The notes under the pieces: model-generated
Told to the model about the DNA's origin: nothing
Database searches by the model: none
The model's input: the letters and a program-made list of their open reading frames with translations, nothing else
Translations under genes and position numbers: made by a program
Source of the DNA: Alphaproteobacteria bacterium
GTDB taxonomy: Bacteria; Pseudomonadota; Alphaproteobacteria; CAAGCB01; CAG-977
Reading direction: 5' to 3'
DNA: 64,000 nucleotides
Assembly: GCA_900768185.1 (NCBI GenBank)
Contig: CAAGCB010000009.1
Span: 62,001 to 126,000 of the forward strand
In this document: one piece after another, positions 7,423-15,857 of the stretch
Numbering within the stretch: position 1 is the first letter of the stretch
How the letters are laid out: every line of letters starts with the position of its first letter

Positions 7423-8744
7423 CGTTCGACGCTTTTGTCGCGCGCCCGCGTTTGCAGGACGGTCGTTTGCGTCCGCCGTTTCGCGGCGATATCGCCCAGC
7501 GCTTGCATTAGCGGCTGTTTCGCGGGGGCGGTGGAACGCAGGGTGGACAGCGATTTCATTAGGGACGGTACGCTTTTTTGTTCGGGCAGTTTGGTCGTCC
7601 CTTTCAGTTTGACTTGCGTGTTTTCGGGCAAGGTCAGCCGTTTCAGTTTTGTGCAGTCCTGATCTTCCAGCGTCAGGGTGTCGCATTTCATTTTTCCCAG
7701 ATCCAGCGTGCCGTTTTCGGGCAATCGGACGTTGCTGAGGAAAAACATCTTGCATTGTTCGGGATATTTGATGCTTTCGACGTGGCGCAAATCGCAGTCG
7801 CACAGCCCGACGATGCCCGTGCATTTGCTTAAATCCAGCGTTTCGCCGACGACGCAGTTGTTCGCGCAAAAGTCGCCCGTAAAGCTTACGCCCTTGTCGT
7901 CGGGCAGTTTGATCGACGAAAAATTGGCGTTTTCGATCTCGCTTTTACCGTCGGCGGCGGTCTTGATCGAATCGCCGAACACCAGCCCGCGAATGTCGGG
8001 GGTGAACGACTGATAGGAGTCGGGCAGGGGCTTGTCCGATTTTTTGTATTCGGACACGGTGACGCCGCCGTTCAGCTGATCGTTTCGGCGCGCCGCCATG
8101 AAATCGTTGTTTTCGCTGATGTCGCGGGGCGCGGTCAAAGCGGAAAAGCGTTCCCAATCCTTTGACAGATAACCTTTTTTATCGGCGATTTGCACGATCT
8201 TGTCGTCAACCTTTAAATAAATCGCCGACAACGGATTGCGTTCGGGAAGGATCAGCGTTTCGTAATCGTCCCTGTTGTCCGCGTGTCCGACGCATTCCGC
8301 CGATCCCTCGGGGCGTTCAATGCCCGCCATGGAGTAATAGCGCTGTCCCGCTTTCGGTTCGAATTCGTAAATGAAACCGTAGGTTTTGCCGTTCGTTTTT
8401 TTGTATTGCAGTCCCGCGCCCTTGGTGCCGTCGGCGTAGGTCGCCGCCATATTGAAATCTTTTGTCGCATAGGCGGCGTCGCGCGGGCAACGATGGAAAG
8501 TCAGGGCGAACGGCCTGTTGCCCAGCGTCCCGCCGCGGTACAGTTTTCCCGAACGGTTTTCGACGGCGGGCATTTCGTTGACGGCGCTCAGCTGTTTCGC
8601 CAGAAAAGCGTCGACGTCCGTTTCGGATTCGTTGTTGCGCGCGACGTCTATCGTTTTTTTGTCGTAGGCGCGCGTGACCGCGGGAATCAGGTTGGCTTGC
8701 GCGACGGGCAGAGCGCGGCTGGTGGACAGCCCGTTTCTTTTCAT
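7419..8744 (-). CDS. Putative effector: ADP-ribosyltransferase-like domain plus leucine/proline repeats
   Basis: This is a 441-residue protein with two visible parts. Residues about 60-190 contain LYRGG (Arg70), ATKDFNMAATYA (93-104), a strand YGFIYEFEP and YETLILPERNP (Glu162, Glu168), in the order of the R - S/T - E signature of ADP-ribosyltransferase folds. Residues about 250-388 hold irregular repeats built on cysteine, leucine and LPEN (for example LTLPENTQVKLKG), like degenerate leucine-rich repeats. The tail (390-441) has LM-x-x-L twice and is basic. There is no signal peptide. It is coupled by ATGA overlaps to both neighbours. A host-directed or antibacterial toxin is my inference; activity is unproven. 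Confidence 0.62.
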   Translation of the reverse strand: MKRNGLSTSRALPVAQANLIPAVTRAYDKKTIDVARNNESETDVDAFLAKQLSAVNEMPAVENRSGKLYRGGTLGNRPFALTFHRCPRDAAYATKDFNMAATYADGTKGAGLQYKKTNGKTYGFIYEFEPKAGQRYYSMAGIERPEGSAECVGHADNRDDYETLILPERNPLSAIYLKVDDKIVQIADKKGYLSKDWERFSALTAPRDISENNDFMAARRNDQLNGGVTVSEYKKSDKPLPDSYQSFTPDIRGLVFGDSIKTAADGKSEIENANFSSIKLPDDKGVSFTGDFCANNCVVGETLDLSKCTGIVGLCDCDLRHVESIKYPEQCKMFFLSNVRLPENGTLDLGKMKCDTLTLEDQDCTKLKRLTLPENTQVKLKGTTKLPEQKSVPSLMKSLSTLRSTAPAKQPLMQALGDIAAKRRTQTTVLQTRARDKSVER

Positions 8745-9055
8745 GGTTCGAACACGTCGGCAGTCGCTTTGATCGCGTCGGAGGGGGCGAAAAATGGCGA
8801 ACGCACGCCCGTTCCGTCAACGATAAAGGCGTTCGGGTTTTCCGCTGCTTTCGGGTCGTAGTATGGCATCGCGTCAATGCCGTTTCGCCGCAACATGCCG
8901 ACGACTTCGTCAATGCGTCTGCCGTCCATATAGACGCCCAAAGACACGGAAACGGGGTTGATCGCGTCGTCGAAATGATCGGAAAAAACTTCGCGCAATT
9001 CGTCTTTGTAAGCGGACTGTTCGATGACGTTTTCAATATGCTTCCGGTTCGACAT
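8741..9055 (-). CDS. Hypothetical protein, first gene of effector-like operon
   Basis: This is a 104-residue soluble protein, MSNRKHIENVIEQSAYKDEL at the start, that I do not recognise. The start is set by AAAGGA 8 bases before the ATG and by a strong promoter just upstream; longer readings would include the promoter. Its stop overlaps the next start as ATGA. Small size, acidity and first position fit a chaperone or immunity role for the 441-residue protein, but nothing in the sequence proves it. Confidence 0.7.
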   Translation of the reverse strand: MSNRKHIENVIEQSAYKDELREVFSDHFDDAINPVSVSLGVYMDGRRIDEVVGMLRRNGIDAMPYYDPKAAENPNAFIVDGTGVRSPFFAPSDAIKATADVFEP

Positions 9056-9083
9056 GGAGAAATCCTTTTGCAAAATCGTAAAT

Positions 9084-9112
9084 ATTATAGCGATTTCGGC
9101 TGAAAAAGGCAA
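9084..9112 (-). promoter_or_regulatory. Promoter of the effector-like operon
   Basis: Read on the minus strand, TTGCCT (9112-9107) and a perfect TATAAT (9089-9084) are 17 bases apart. They lie about 28 bases upstream of the first start codon. This indicates the operon is transcribed by the housekeeping sigma factor. Confidence 0.65.
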
Positions 9113-9212
9113 GGAAACAAAAGAAAAATCGCTCTGCCGCCGTTTGCTTTTTCGCGGAACGGGATCGGTCGACGCGCAAGACTGTCGTAAAAGACGCATG
9201 GATTTTTAATGT

Positions 9213-9240
9213 TTGTTTTATATACCAAAACGGTTATACT
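9213..9240 (+). promoter_or_regulatory. Promoter of the TRL-like lipoprotein gene
   Basis: TTGTTT at 9213-9218 and TATACT at 9235-9240 have a 16-base spacer. The start codon is 58 bases further on, preceded by GAGGAG. Confidence 0.55.
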
Positions 9241-9298
9241 CAAGGAATCCGAACGGGCTTTTCCCGTCGGTTGATTTTGTGTTTTTGAGGAGATTTTT

Positions 9299-9622
9299 AT
9301 GAAAAAGATTGCTTTGCTGGTTGTCTTGATCGGTTCGATGATGATGTCCGCGTGCGCCGTCATTCCGTCGAATATGGCGATTTTTTCGCCGGTCGCCGTT
9401 GACGCCGTTTCGCCGAATCAGGCGTTTGTCAACAACAACGTCCGCCCCTTGAAACGCGGTGAAGCGACGCAGACGGGCATTATTTTGTTCTCGTCGGGCG
9501 ACGCGTCCATCGAAGCCGCCATGAAAAACGGCAACATCACCAAAGTTCACCACGTCGATTATAAAACGACGACGGTTCTGTTCCTGTACACGAAACAGAC
9601 GACAATCGTCTACGGTGAATGA
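9299..9622 (+). CDS. TRL-like family lipoprotein
   Basis: This 107-residue protein has a lipoprotein signal (lipobox MMSAC, Cys19) and the pattern of the TRL-like family. After a glycine-containing strand comes SSGDASIEAAMKNGNITKVH, then a valine/threonine-rich strand with a late tyrosine and glycine. The family is found as small envelope lipoproteins, in some genera next to tRNA-Leu genes (hence the name); here too a tRNA-Leu lies about 120 bases downstream on the other strand. Its function is unknown. It has its own promoter and a clear terminator, so it is a single-gene unit. Confidence 0.75.
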   Translation: MKKIALLVVLIGSMMMSACAVIPSNMAIFSPVAVDAVSPNQAFVNNNVRPLKRGEATQTGIILFSSGDASIEAAMKNGNITKVHHVDYKTTTVLFLYTKQTTIVYGE

Positions 9623-9635
9623 TCCGGACGAATCC

Positions 9636-9670
9636 AAAGGGCGGCTTTCAATCGAAAGCCGTCCTTTTTT
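9636..9670 (+). terminator. Rho-independent terminator after the TRL-like gene
   Basis: A 14-bp stem (AAAGGGCGGCTTTC pairing with GAAAGCCGTCCTTT, one G-T pair) with loop AATC is followed by a run of T. It sits 14 bases after the stop codon. Confidence 0.85.
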
Positions 9671-9707
9671 GTTGCGGAAACCCGCGCCCGGCGCGGGGGC
9701 GCTATAC

Positions 9708-9736
9708 AAAAAAAACGCCGATTTGCTCGGCGTTTT
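9708..9736 (-). terminator. Rho-independent terminator of tRNA-Leu
   Basis: On the minus strand an AAAACGCCG stem pairs with CGGCGTTTT around a short loop, then T continues. It is placed 8 bases after the tRNA CCA end. Confidence 0.8.
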
Positions 9737-9743
9737 AAATTTT

Positions 9744-9830
9744 TGGTGCCCCTGGCCGGAATCGAACCAGCACGATCGTAAGATCAACAGATTTTGAGTC
9801 TGCCGCGTCTACCAGTTCCGCCACAGGGGC
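9744..9830 (-). tRNA. tRNA-Leu (anticodon CAA)
   Basis: This is an 87-base class II tRNA on the minus strand with acceptor GCCCCTG paired to CAGGGGC, anticodon loop CTCAAAA (anticodon CAA), a long variable arm, T-loop TTCGATT and an encoded CCA. A TTGACA promoter and a terminator frame it. Confidence 0.95.
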
Positions 9831-9846
9831 TCTCAAAACAAAGGAA

Positions 9847-9874
9847 AATATATACGATTTTTTACGGCTGTCAA
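9847..9874 (-). promoter_or_regulatory. Promoter of tRNA-Leu
   Basis: On the minus strand, consensus TTGACA (9874-9869) and TATATT (9852-9847) are separated by 16 bases. The mature tRNA begins 17 bases downstream of the -10 box. Confidence 0.65.
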
Positions 9875-9904
9875 CAGAAAAAAGAAACTTTTTTCAAAAA
9901 AGCG

Positions 9905-11899
9905 TCAGATGTCCAAATCGTCCACGAATTTGGCGTGTTCCTGAATGTATTGGAAACGCAATTCGGGTTTCGACCCCATCAGCTGTTCAACCAGATCCGC
10001 CGTCGTTTGAGATTCATGCTGATCTTCTTCGCGGCGGGGGTCTGGGATTAAAACGCGCAACAACAGGCGTTTTTCCGGCGCCATGGTCGTTTCTTTCAGC
10101 TGCGACGGCGGCATTTCACCCAAACCTTTAAAGCGGCTGATGTCGATTTTCTGCGCGTTTTTGAATTCCTTTTTGATGATGCGGTCTTTGTCCGCGTCGT
10201 CAATCGCGTAGAACACTCTGCCCCCGTAGGACAGACGGTACAGCGGCGGAACGGCAAGGTAAAGATGACCCTTTTGAATCAATTTGGGCATTTCGCGATA
10301 GAAAAACGTCATCAGCAGGGACGCGATGTGCGCGCCATCGACGTCCGCATCGGTCATGATGATGATCTTGTCGTAGCGCAGGGCGTTTTCGTCATAATTT
10401 TCTTTGCGTCCGCACCCCAGCGCCTCGGTGATGTTGTTGATTTCCTCGTTCGCCAGAATTTTATCGACGGACGCGCTGGCGACGTTCAGAATTTTGCCGC
10501 GCAAAGGCAGGATCGCTTGCGTTTCGCGGTTGCGCGCCTGTTTTGCCGACCCGCCCGCGGAATCGCCTTCGACGATGAAGATTTCCGTGCCGTGCGCCGA
10601 TGTGCGGGAACAATCCGCCAGCTTGCCGGGCAGACGCAGACGCTTTGTCGCCGACGCGCGCGCCGTTTCCGTTTGTTTTTTCTTGCGCTGGCGTTCGGCG
10701 GATCGTTCCAGAACATGCGTCAGCAAGGCGTCAGCCGCTTTGATGTCGCCCGACAGCCAATGGTCAAACGGATCTTTCATCGCCGTGTCTACCAGTTTCG
10801 TCGCTTCGGGGGAGCCGAGCTTTTCCTTTGTTTGCCCTTGGAATTGCGGGTCTTTCATAAACAGGGAAAGCATGATGCCCGCCGACCCGACGACGTCTTC
10901 GGTGGTGATTTCCGCGCTTTTGCGGTTGCCGACCATTTCGGCATAGGCGCGCAAACTGCGGGTCAGCGCCGAACGCAGTCCCGCTTCATGCGTGCCGCCC
11001 TGCGGCGTGCCGATCGTGTTGCAGAACGAACCGATAAAGCCCGCTTCGCCGTCTTCCAGCCAACTGATCGCCCATTCGACGTGACCGCGGTTGCCCGCCA
11101 GTTCCGCGCGCCCCGTAAAGGGTTTCGGCGTGACGCAAACTTCGTCTTTCAGACGGTATTTCAGGAAATCCTCCAGCCCGTTGGGGTATTTCAATGTTTC
11201 TTCGACTGGCGTTTTGTCGTCGGGTGCCAGTAAAGAAGGATCGCATTTCCAACGAACTTCGACGCCTTTGAACAAAAACGCTTTCGACCGCGCCATACGG
11301 AACAGGACTGCGGGCTTGAAGCGCATGCGTTCGCCGAAAATCTCCGTGTCGGGTTTGAAAATCACCGTCGTGCCGCGCCGGTTCGACACCGTCCCGATTT
11401 TCTGCAGCGGCGTTGTCGGAATGCCGCGCGAATATTGTTGCATCCAAACGCATTTGTCGCGCGCGACCTCAACCGTCATCGCGGACGACAGCGCGTTCAC
11501 GACCGCCATGCCGACGCCGTGCAGACCGCCCGAAACGGAATAAGCCTTTCCGCTGAATTTGCCGCCCGAATGCAGGGACGTCATAATGACTTCCAGTGCC
11601 GATTTTTCGGGATATTTCGGGTGAGGGTCGACGGGAATGCCGCGTCCGTTGTCTTTGATTCGCAAAGATCCGTCGGCGTTCATTTCCATTTCGATGACGC
11701 TGGCGTATCCGGCGACGGCTTCGTCCATCGCGTTATCCAGAATTTCCGCCGCCAAATGGTGGAACGACGTTTCGTCCGTTCCGCCGATGTACATGCCGGG
11801 GCGTTTGCGGACGGGTTCCAGCCCTTCCAAAATTTCGATGTCTTTGGCGGAATAGGTGTCGGAAGCTTCCGTTGCGGGTTTGTTAAACAAGTCTGACAT
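9905..11899 (-). CDS. parE: DNA topoisomerase IV subunit B
   Basis: This is a 664-residue type IIA topoisomerase ATPase subunit. The GHKL ATPase domain has EILDNAMDEAVAGY, DNGRGIPVD and GGLHGVGMAVVNALS; the transducer domain follows; the TOPRIM part has EGDSAGGSAKQARNR and ITDADVDGAHI-type acidic residues (MTDADVDGAH); the C-terminus is RFKGLGEMPPSQLKET to FVDDLDI. The short C-terminus and the pattern KDIEILEGLEPVRKRPGMYIG fit ParE rather than GyrB. With ParC it would decatenate daughter chromosomes. It starts 30 bases after the DUF2207 gene with AAGGAAAC upstream. GyrB is the alternative; I consider it unlikely. Confidence 0.92.
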   Translation of the reverse strand: MSDLFNKPATEASDTYSAKDIEILEGLEPVRKRPGMYIGGTDETSFHHLAAEILDNAMDEAVAGYASVIEMEMNADGSLRIKDNGRGIPVDPHPKYPEKSALEVIMTSLHSGGKFSGKAYSVSGGLHGVGMAVVNALSSAMTVEVARDKCVWMQQYSRGIPTTPLQKIGTVSNRRGTTVIFKPDTEIFGERMRFKPAVLFRMARSKAFLFKGVEVRWKCDPSLLAPDDKTPVEETLKYPNGLEDFLKYRLKDEVCVTPKPFTGRAELAGNRGHVEWAISWLEDGEAGFIGSFCNTIGTPQGGTHEAGLRSALTRSLRAYAEMVGNRKSAEITTEDVVGSAGIMLSLFMKDPQFQGQTKEKLGSPEATKLVDTAMKDPFDHWLSGDIKAADALLTHVLERSAERQRKKKQTETARASATKRLRLPGKLADCSRTSAHGTEIFIVEGDSAGGSAKQARNRETQAILPLRGKILNVASASVDKILANEEINNITEALGCGRKENYDENALRYDKIIIMTDADVDGAHIASLLMTFFYREMPKLIQKGHLYLAVPPLYRLSYGGRVFYAIDDADKDRIIKKEFKNAQKIDISRFKGLGEMPPSQLKETTMAPEKRLLLRVLIPDPRREEDQHESQTTADLVEQLMGSKPELRFQYIQEHAKFVDDLDI

Positions 11900-11929
11900 G
11901 TCGTTTATATTGTTTCCTTAAATAAAATA

Positions 11930-14266
11930 TCAGCGCGCTTTTTTGGCAAAGCGGGATTCTTTTACCTTTTTTCCGGCGTCTTCCCGTTGCGGGAAAGATC
12001 GCGCGAACGCGGCGTACAAATCGGCGGCGAATGTTTCGTTGAAAGGCAATTTACCTTTGTACCAATCGGGTTTCAACCTGTCTTCGTCGTCAAAGGCGGC
12101 AAAGCGTTTCGTCCACGGCGTTTCCAGCCCCATCGCCACGGCGAAAGGCAAATGTTTGGAATACAGCGCTTTGATTTTCTGGTTCGCGTTGCGCATGACG
12201 GTCAACAGCGTGTCGTCCTGCGAAGACAGGTAAAGTTTGTAGCCTTCCATATTGTCCAAAATCGCGTTTCCGGCTGCAGACGGCGCGCGCAACAATACTT
12301 TGAACACGCCGACGCACACCAGAACGGCAAAGAAAGCCAAAGCCGTCGCCAGGGTCGTCTGCATGCCGAAAAACGTCAGCGCGGCGATCAGCAAAAGCGC
12401 GGACGGCGCAAAAACGAACAATGGCTTGAACGCTTTTTTCCAGCCGGCTTTGACGCCGTTTTTGCAAACGACCGTCCAAATCCGCGTGCCGGAAAACGCG
12501 GCGGGAATAAAGAATAAAACGCACGCCGCCGCCGTTGCGGCCGTTATCGCGGGGAACAGGGACAGCGCCGCCGTCGCCCCGACCGCGACCGCCGCCATCA
12601 AAATGCCGAACCAGAAATAGGGTTGCGGAAACACCGTGAATTTGCGGCGGTATTCGCGCGTCAGGCTTTTTTCAACATCGTCCGTCAGGCGTTTCAAACG
12701 CAACATGTTGGCGTTCGTTACGGCGAAAGACGTGCTGTCTTTGGAAAACAGACGTTTGGCGATTTTCCGTTCCAGGGCGGTCAGGTTGTTTTCCTTGTCC
12801 GTCATTTTAATCAAGATCGGCGTGCCGTCGCTTTGTTCGTCAAACGCCAGAAAGTTTTTCGCCGCCATTCCCAGCAGCAAAACGAACAGCGTTTTCGACG
12901 ATATTTTTTTCGTCAGGGCGTAATTCATTACCGCGGGCGTCAGATCGCCCTTTTGCAAAGGCTGGGTTTTGACGGGCGTCCGTTCCTGATTTTTGCGCTG
13001 GGCGAAAAACGTCGTCAAATAATAAGACAAAACAAACAAAAACGCGATGAACGCCGCCGCAAATGTTCCGTGTTCGATGATAAAGCGGTCAAGCTTGCCG
13101 TTTTGGAACATGGAGGAGGACGCCTTTTCCCCCCAGTTCGCCAAAATCGTCAGCGATTCGTAGGGGGCGAGGGGGAACGTCAGCACATAGGACAGATCGT
13201 TGCTTTTCTTGTCCTTTACAAGGCGGTAGTTTCTGCCGACGCCCGCCGCGCCGCCCGTCGCCGCCGTGTGCGAATACAAAACGGAATCGGGGGGGAACAG
13301 GACGACCGCCGCCGCGCGGGTGATCGGAATGTCCCAGTCGATTCCCGTAACGTCCCAAATCAGTTCTTTAAAAGTCGGTGTTTGCGCGTTTTCGGCGTTG
13401 TTTTCAAATTCGGCGATTTTATTGAACAGCAAATAGGAAAAGCGGAACATGTACATGCCTGACGGCAACGGTTCGGCGCCGCGCAAATCGATTTTAAAGC
13501 CGTCCAGATCGGGGGTCAGTTTCGCCCGGATCGGCTTTTCGTTCAAAAAAGCTTCCAGCAGCATCAGGTTCGTTCTATGCTTTTTCCCCGTCCGATCCGT
13601 ATGGTATTTCGGAAAGGAACGTTCAATTCCGTAAAAATCGCTTTCGGAGGGTTCGACGACGCGCTCGATCGTTTCCGTGACGCGAATCGCGCCGTTGCCC
13701 AAAATCTCGATGCGGCTGAAAAAGTACGGGATATGCTTTAAAAACGGGACTTCCACCAACGTATCGGGCGGAATCAGCGCGACCGCCTTTTCGCCGTCGT
13801 AATTCAGCGGATAATAGCGCGGCTGACCGTCGGCGGGACGTTCCCGCGCGGTCAGATCGGGTTCTTTGGCGCTGTTGGCGACGAAAGCGGCGAGCTTTCG
13901 GGTTTTTGCGGAATTTGCCGCCGCTTTTTTGGCGTTTTTGCGTTCCTGCGCGGACAGGCGTCTGCGGGCGCGATCCAGCGTGCGGTTCAGCGCGCCGGAA
14001 GCTTTTGTCTTAATGTTGCCGCCCAGTTGCGGTTTCTTTCCCGACGAGTTCGTGTTGTCGAAAAAGACCAGCGTGCCTCGGGCTTCCAGAATTTCGGACA
14101 GGCTGGGGACATGGTTCGGATTTTGCTTTTTGTCGTCAAAGGAATCTAAAATCTGCACCAGTTCGTTGTTGACGATGAACTCTTTTGAATCGTCGGCGCG
14201 TCCGCGAACCGTTCCCGCCGTCAACAGGCAGGCAAACGCGAAAACGAAAAAAACAAGGTGGCGCAT
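11930..14266 (-). CDS. DUF2207-family membrane protein
   Basis: This is a 778-residue envelope protein with an N-terminal signal peptide (LVFFVFAFACLLTAGTVRG). A DUF2207 module covers about residues 165-400, with YFFSRIEILGNGAIRVTETI and a block around YGIERSFPKYHTDRTGKKH. After that come one membrane segment near 410-425 and several more near 560-650, then a cytoplasmic C-terminal part ending in a basic tail. An extra region of about 120 lysine/alanine-rich residues separates the signal from DUF2207. The family role is unknown; it is often suggested to be linked to the membrane or cell wall. It precedes parE by 30 bases and may share its transcript. Confidence 0.85.
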   Translation of the reverse strand: MRHLVFFVFAFACLLTAGTVRGRADDSKEFIVNNELVQILDSFDDKKQNPNHVPSLSEILEARGTLVFFDNTNSSGKKPQLGGNIKTKASGALNRTLDRARRRLSAQERKNAKKAAANSAKTRKLAAFVANSAKEPDLTARERPADGQPRYYPLNYDGEKAVALIPPDTLVEVPFLKHIPYFFSRIEILGNGAIRVTETIERVVEPSESDFYGIERSFPKYHTDRTGKKHRTNLMLLEAFLNEKPIRAKLTPDLDGFKIDLRGAEPLPSGMYMFRFSYLLFNKIAEFENNAENAQTPTFKELIWDVTGIDWDIPITRAAAVVLFPPDSVLYSHTAATGGAAGVGRNYRLVKDKKSNDLSYVLTFPLAPYESLTILANWGEKASSSMFQNGKLDRFIIEHGTFAAAFIAFLFVLSYYLTTFFAQRKNQERTPVKTQPLQKGDLTPAVMNYALTKKISSKTLFVLLLGMAAKNFLAFDEQSDGTPILIKMTDKENNLTALERKIAKRLFSKDSTSFAVTNANMLRLKRLTDDVEKSLTREYRRKFTVFPQPYFWFGILMAAVAVGATAALSLFPAITAATAAACVLFFIPAAFSGTRIWTVVCKNGVKAGWKKAFKPLFVFAPSALLLIAALTFFGMQTTLATALAFFAVLVCVGVFKVLLRAPSAAGNAILDNMEGYKLYLSSQDDTLLTVMRNANQKIKALYSKHLPFAVAMGLETPWTKRFAAFDDEDRLKPDWYKGKLPFNETFAADLYAAFARSFPQREDAGKKVKESRFAKKAR

Positions 14267-14353
14267 GAATTACGATTCCCCGATACAATTTTGCAAAAAC
14301 ACCCGCCGGATAAATCCGGTCGCGGCGATTCCGCAATTTTGTTGAATTTTACG

Positions 14354-14378
14354 ATCGGTTAATTTTTAACCGATTTTT
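14354..14378 (+). terminator. Terminator-like hairpin in the leader region of serA
   Basis: ATCGGTTA pairs perfectly with TAACCGAT around loop ATTTT, followed by five T. It lies about 100 bases before serA with no protein gene before it on that strand. The rest of 14267-14480 is a divergent intergenic region; a second small hairpin (CCGGAT-AA-ATCCGG) lies near 14310. It may end a small RNA or act in the serA leader. Confidence 0.5.
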
Positions 14379-14480
14379 CGTCGATGTGCAATCTTTTAAA
14401 ACGTGAAAACAAAACTTTAAACAAGCGTCCGAATGGTGTATAGAGGGGAAACGTCTTGTTATTTTGCAAAGGAATAAGCC

Positions 14481-15722
14481 ATGAACAACGTGTCCCTGAA
14501 CAAGGACAAAATCAAAATCCTGCTGCTGGAAGACCTGCATGCGAACGCCGAAAAATACTTCAGAAGTCACGGCTACAACAATCTGGTGATTCTGAAAAAC
14601 GCGTTGGACGGCGAAGAACTGAAAAAGGCGATCGCCGACGTTCACATGATCGGAATCCGTTCCAGAACAAAGCTGACCGCCGACGTGTTTGACGCCGCGA
14701 AAAAGCTGATGGCGGTCGGGTGCTTCTGCATCGGGACGAATCAGGTGGATCTGGACGCCGCGAAAGCGCACGGGATCCCCGTTTTCAACGCGCCGTATTC
14801 AAATACGCGTTCCGTGGCTGAACTGGTCGTCGGCGAAATCGTGATGCTGATGCGCGGCGTTCCTGCGCGCAACGCCGCCGCCCACCGCGGGGTGTGGCTG
14901 AAAAACGCCAAAGGGGCGACCGAAGTCCGCGGCAAGGTTCTGGGGATCGTCGGATACGGTCACATCGGCACGCAGGTTTCCGTTTTGGCGGAGGCGATGG
15001 GCATGAAAGTCCGCTATTACGACATTGTCGACAAGCTGGCTCTGGGCAACGCGCAGGCGTGTTCGTCGCTATCCGAACTGCTCAGCGTTTCCGATGTCGT
15101 CAGTCTGCATGTTCCGCAAACGCCGCAGACGAACAACATGTTTTCGAACGCGGAATTTTTTGCGATGAAAAAAGGCGCGTTCTTTATCAACGCGGCGCGC
15201 GGCAGCGTTGTCGATATCGACGCGCTGGAACACGCGCTTGACGAAGGGCAAATCGCGGGCGCGGCGCTGGACGTGTTCCCCAAGGAACCCGCCGACAAAT
15301 CCGAAGAATTCGTTTCCCCTCTGCGCGACATGGATAATGTGATTTTGACGCCGCACGTCGGCGGATCCACGTTGGAGGCGCAAGCCAATATCGGACTGGA
15401 AGTGTCGGAACGCTTGGTGAAATATTCCGACAACGGGTCGACTTCGGGCGCGGTCAACTGCGTCGAAGTTTCCCTGCCCGTTCAGGAAAGCGGCAAAACC
15501 ACCCGTTTTATGCACATTCACAAAAACGTCCCCGGCGTTTTAAGCGCGATTAACGGCGTGCTGTCGAAACACGGTCTGAACGTCAGCGGGCAGTATTTAC
15601 GCACGGACGGCGAATACGCCTATGTCGTCGTTGATGTCGACGGTCATCTGGAATGCGCGCATGATTTGCAGCAGGAGCTGGAAGCCATCGACGGCACGTT
15701 GAAAGTGCGTTATTTGTTCTGA
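14481..15722 (+). CDS. serA: D-3-phosphoglycerate dehydrogenase
   Basis: This enzyme catalyses the first step of serine biosynthesis, oxidising 3-phosphoglycerate with NAD. The 413 residues match the E. coli-type form with an ACT domain. The N-terminal catalytic half has GCFCIGTNQVDLDAA, the Rossmann motif VLGIVGYGHIGTQV is near residues 153-166, the catalytic stretch is INAARGSVVDIDAL, and LTPHVGGSTLEAQ contains the catalytic histidine. The ACT domain (about 340-413, HKNVPGVLSAINGVL) is known to bind serine for feedback inhibition in this type. AAGGAA precedes the ATG by 6 bases. It appears to be transcribed alone. Confidence 0.95.
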   Translation: MNNVSLNKDKIKILLLEDLHANAEKYFRSHGYNNLVILKNALDGEELKKAIADVHMIGIRSRTKLTADVFDAAKKLMAVGCFCIGTNQVDLDAAKAHGIPVFNAPYSNTRSVAELVVGEIVMLMRGVPARNAAAHRGVWLKNAKGATEVRGKVLGIVGYGHIGTQVSVLAEAMGMKVRYYDIVDKLALGNAQACSSLSELLSVSDVVSLHVPQTPQTNNMFSNAEFFAMKKGAFFINAARGSVVDIDALEHALDEGQIAGAALDVFPKEPADKSEEFVSPLRDMDNVILTPHVGGSTLEAQANIGLEVSERLVKYSDNGSTSGAVNCVEVSLPVQESGKTTRFMHIHKNVPGVLSAINGVLSKHGLNVSGQYLRTDGEYAYVVVDVDGHLECAHDLQQELEAIDGTLKVRYLF

Positions 15723-15742
15723 CAGGCGTTTTTTTCCCCTTT

Positions 15743-15762
15743 GCTTTTTGAAAACAAAAAGC
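15743..15762. other. Small perfect hairpin between serA and glgC
   Basis: GCTTTTTG and CAAAAAGC flank a loop of AAAA. It lacks a T-run after the stem, so it is not a clear terminator. The remainder of 15723-15857 shows only an AGGAG ribosome binding site before glgC. Confidence 0.35.
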
Positions 15763-15857
15763 TAAACTGGAAACAAACGGGGCTTTGCAATCAAAGCGTT
15801 CCCGACAGTTGTTTTATTGATTCGCCCGCGGGCGGAAAGTTGTTTTAGGAGTTCGGC

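Noticed and set aside
9877..9895. GAAAAAAG/CTTTTTTC hairpin after parE as a terminator
   Set aside because: The stem is only A-T and weak, and it overlaps the upstream part of the tRNA-Leu promoter.
10265..11233. Open frame of 322 codons antisense to parE
   Set aside because: Composition is typical of a shadow frame and parE is certain.
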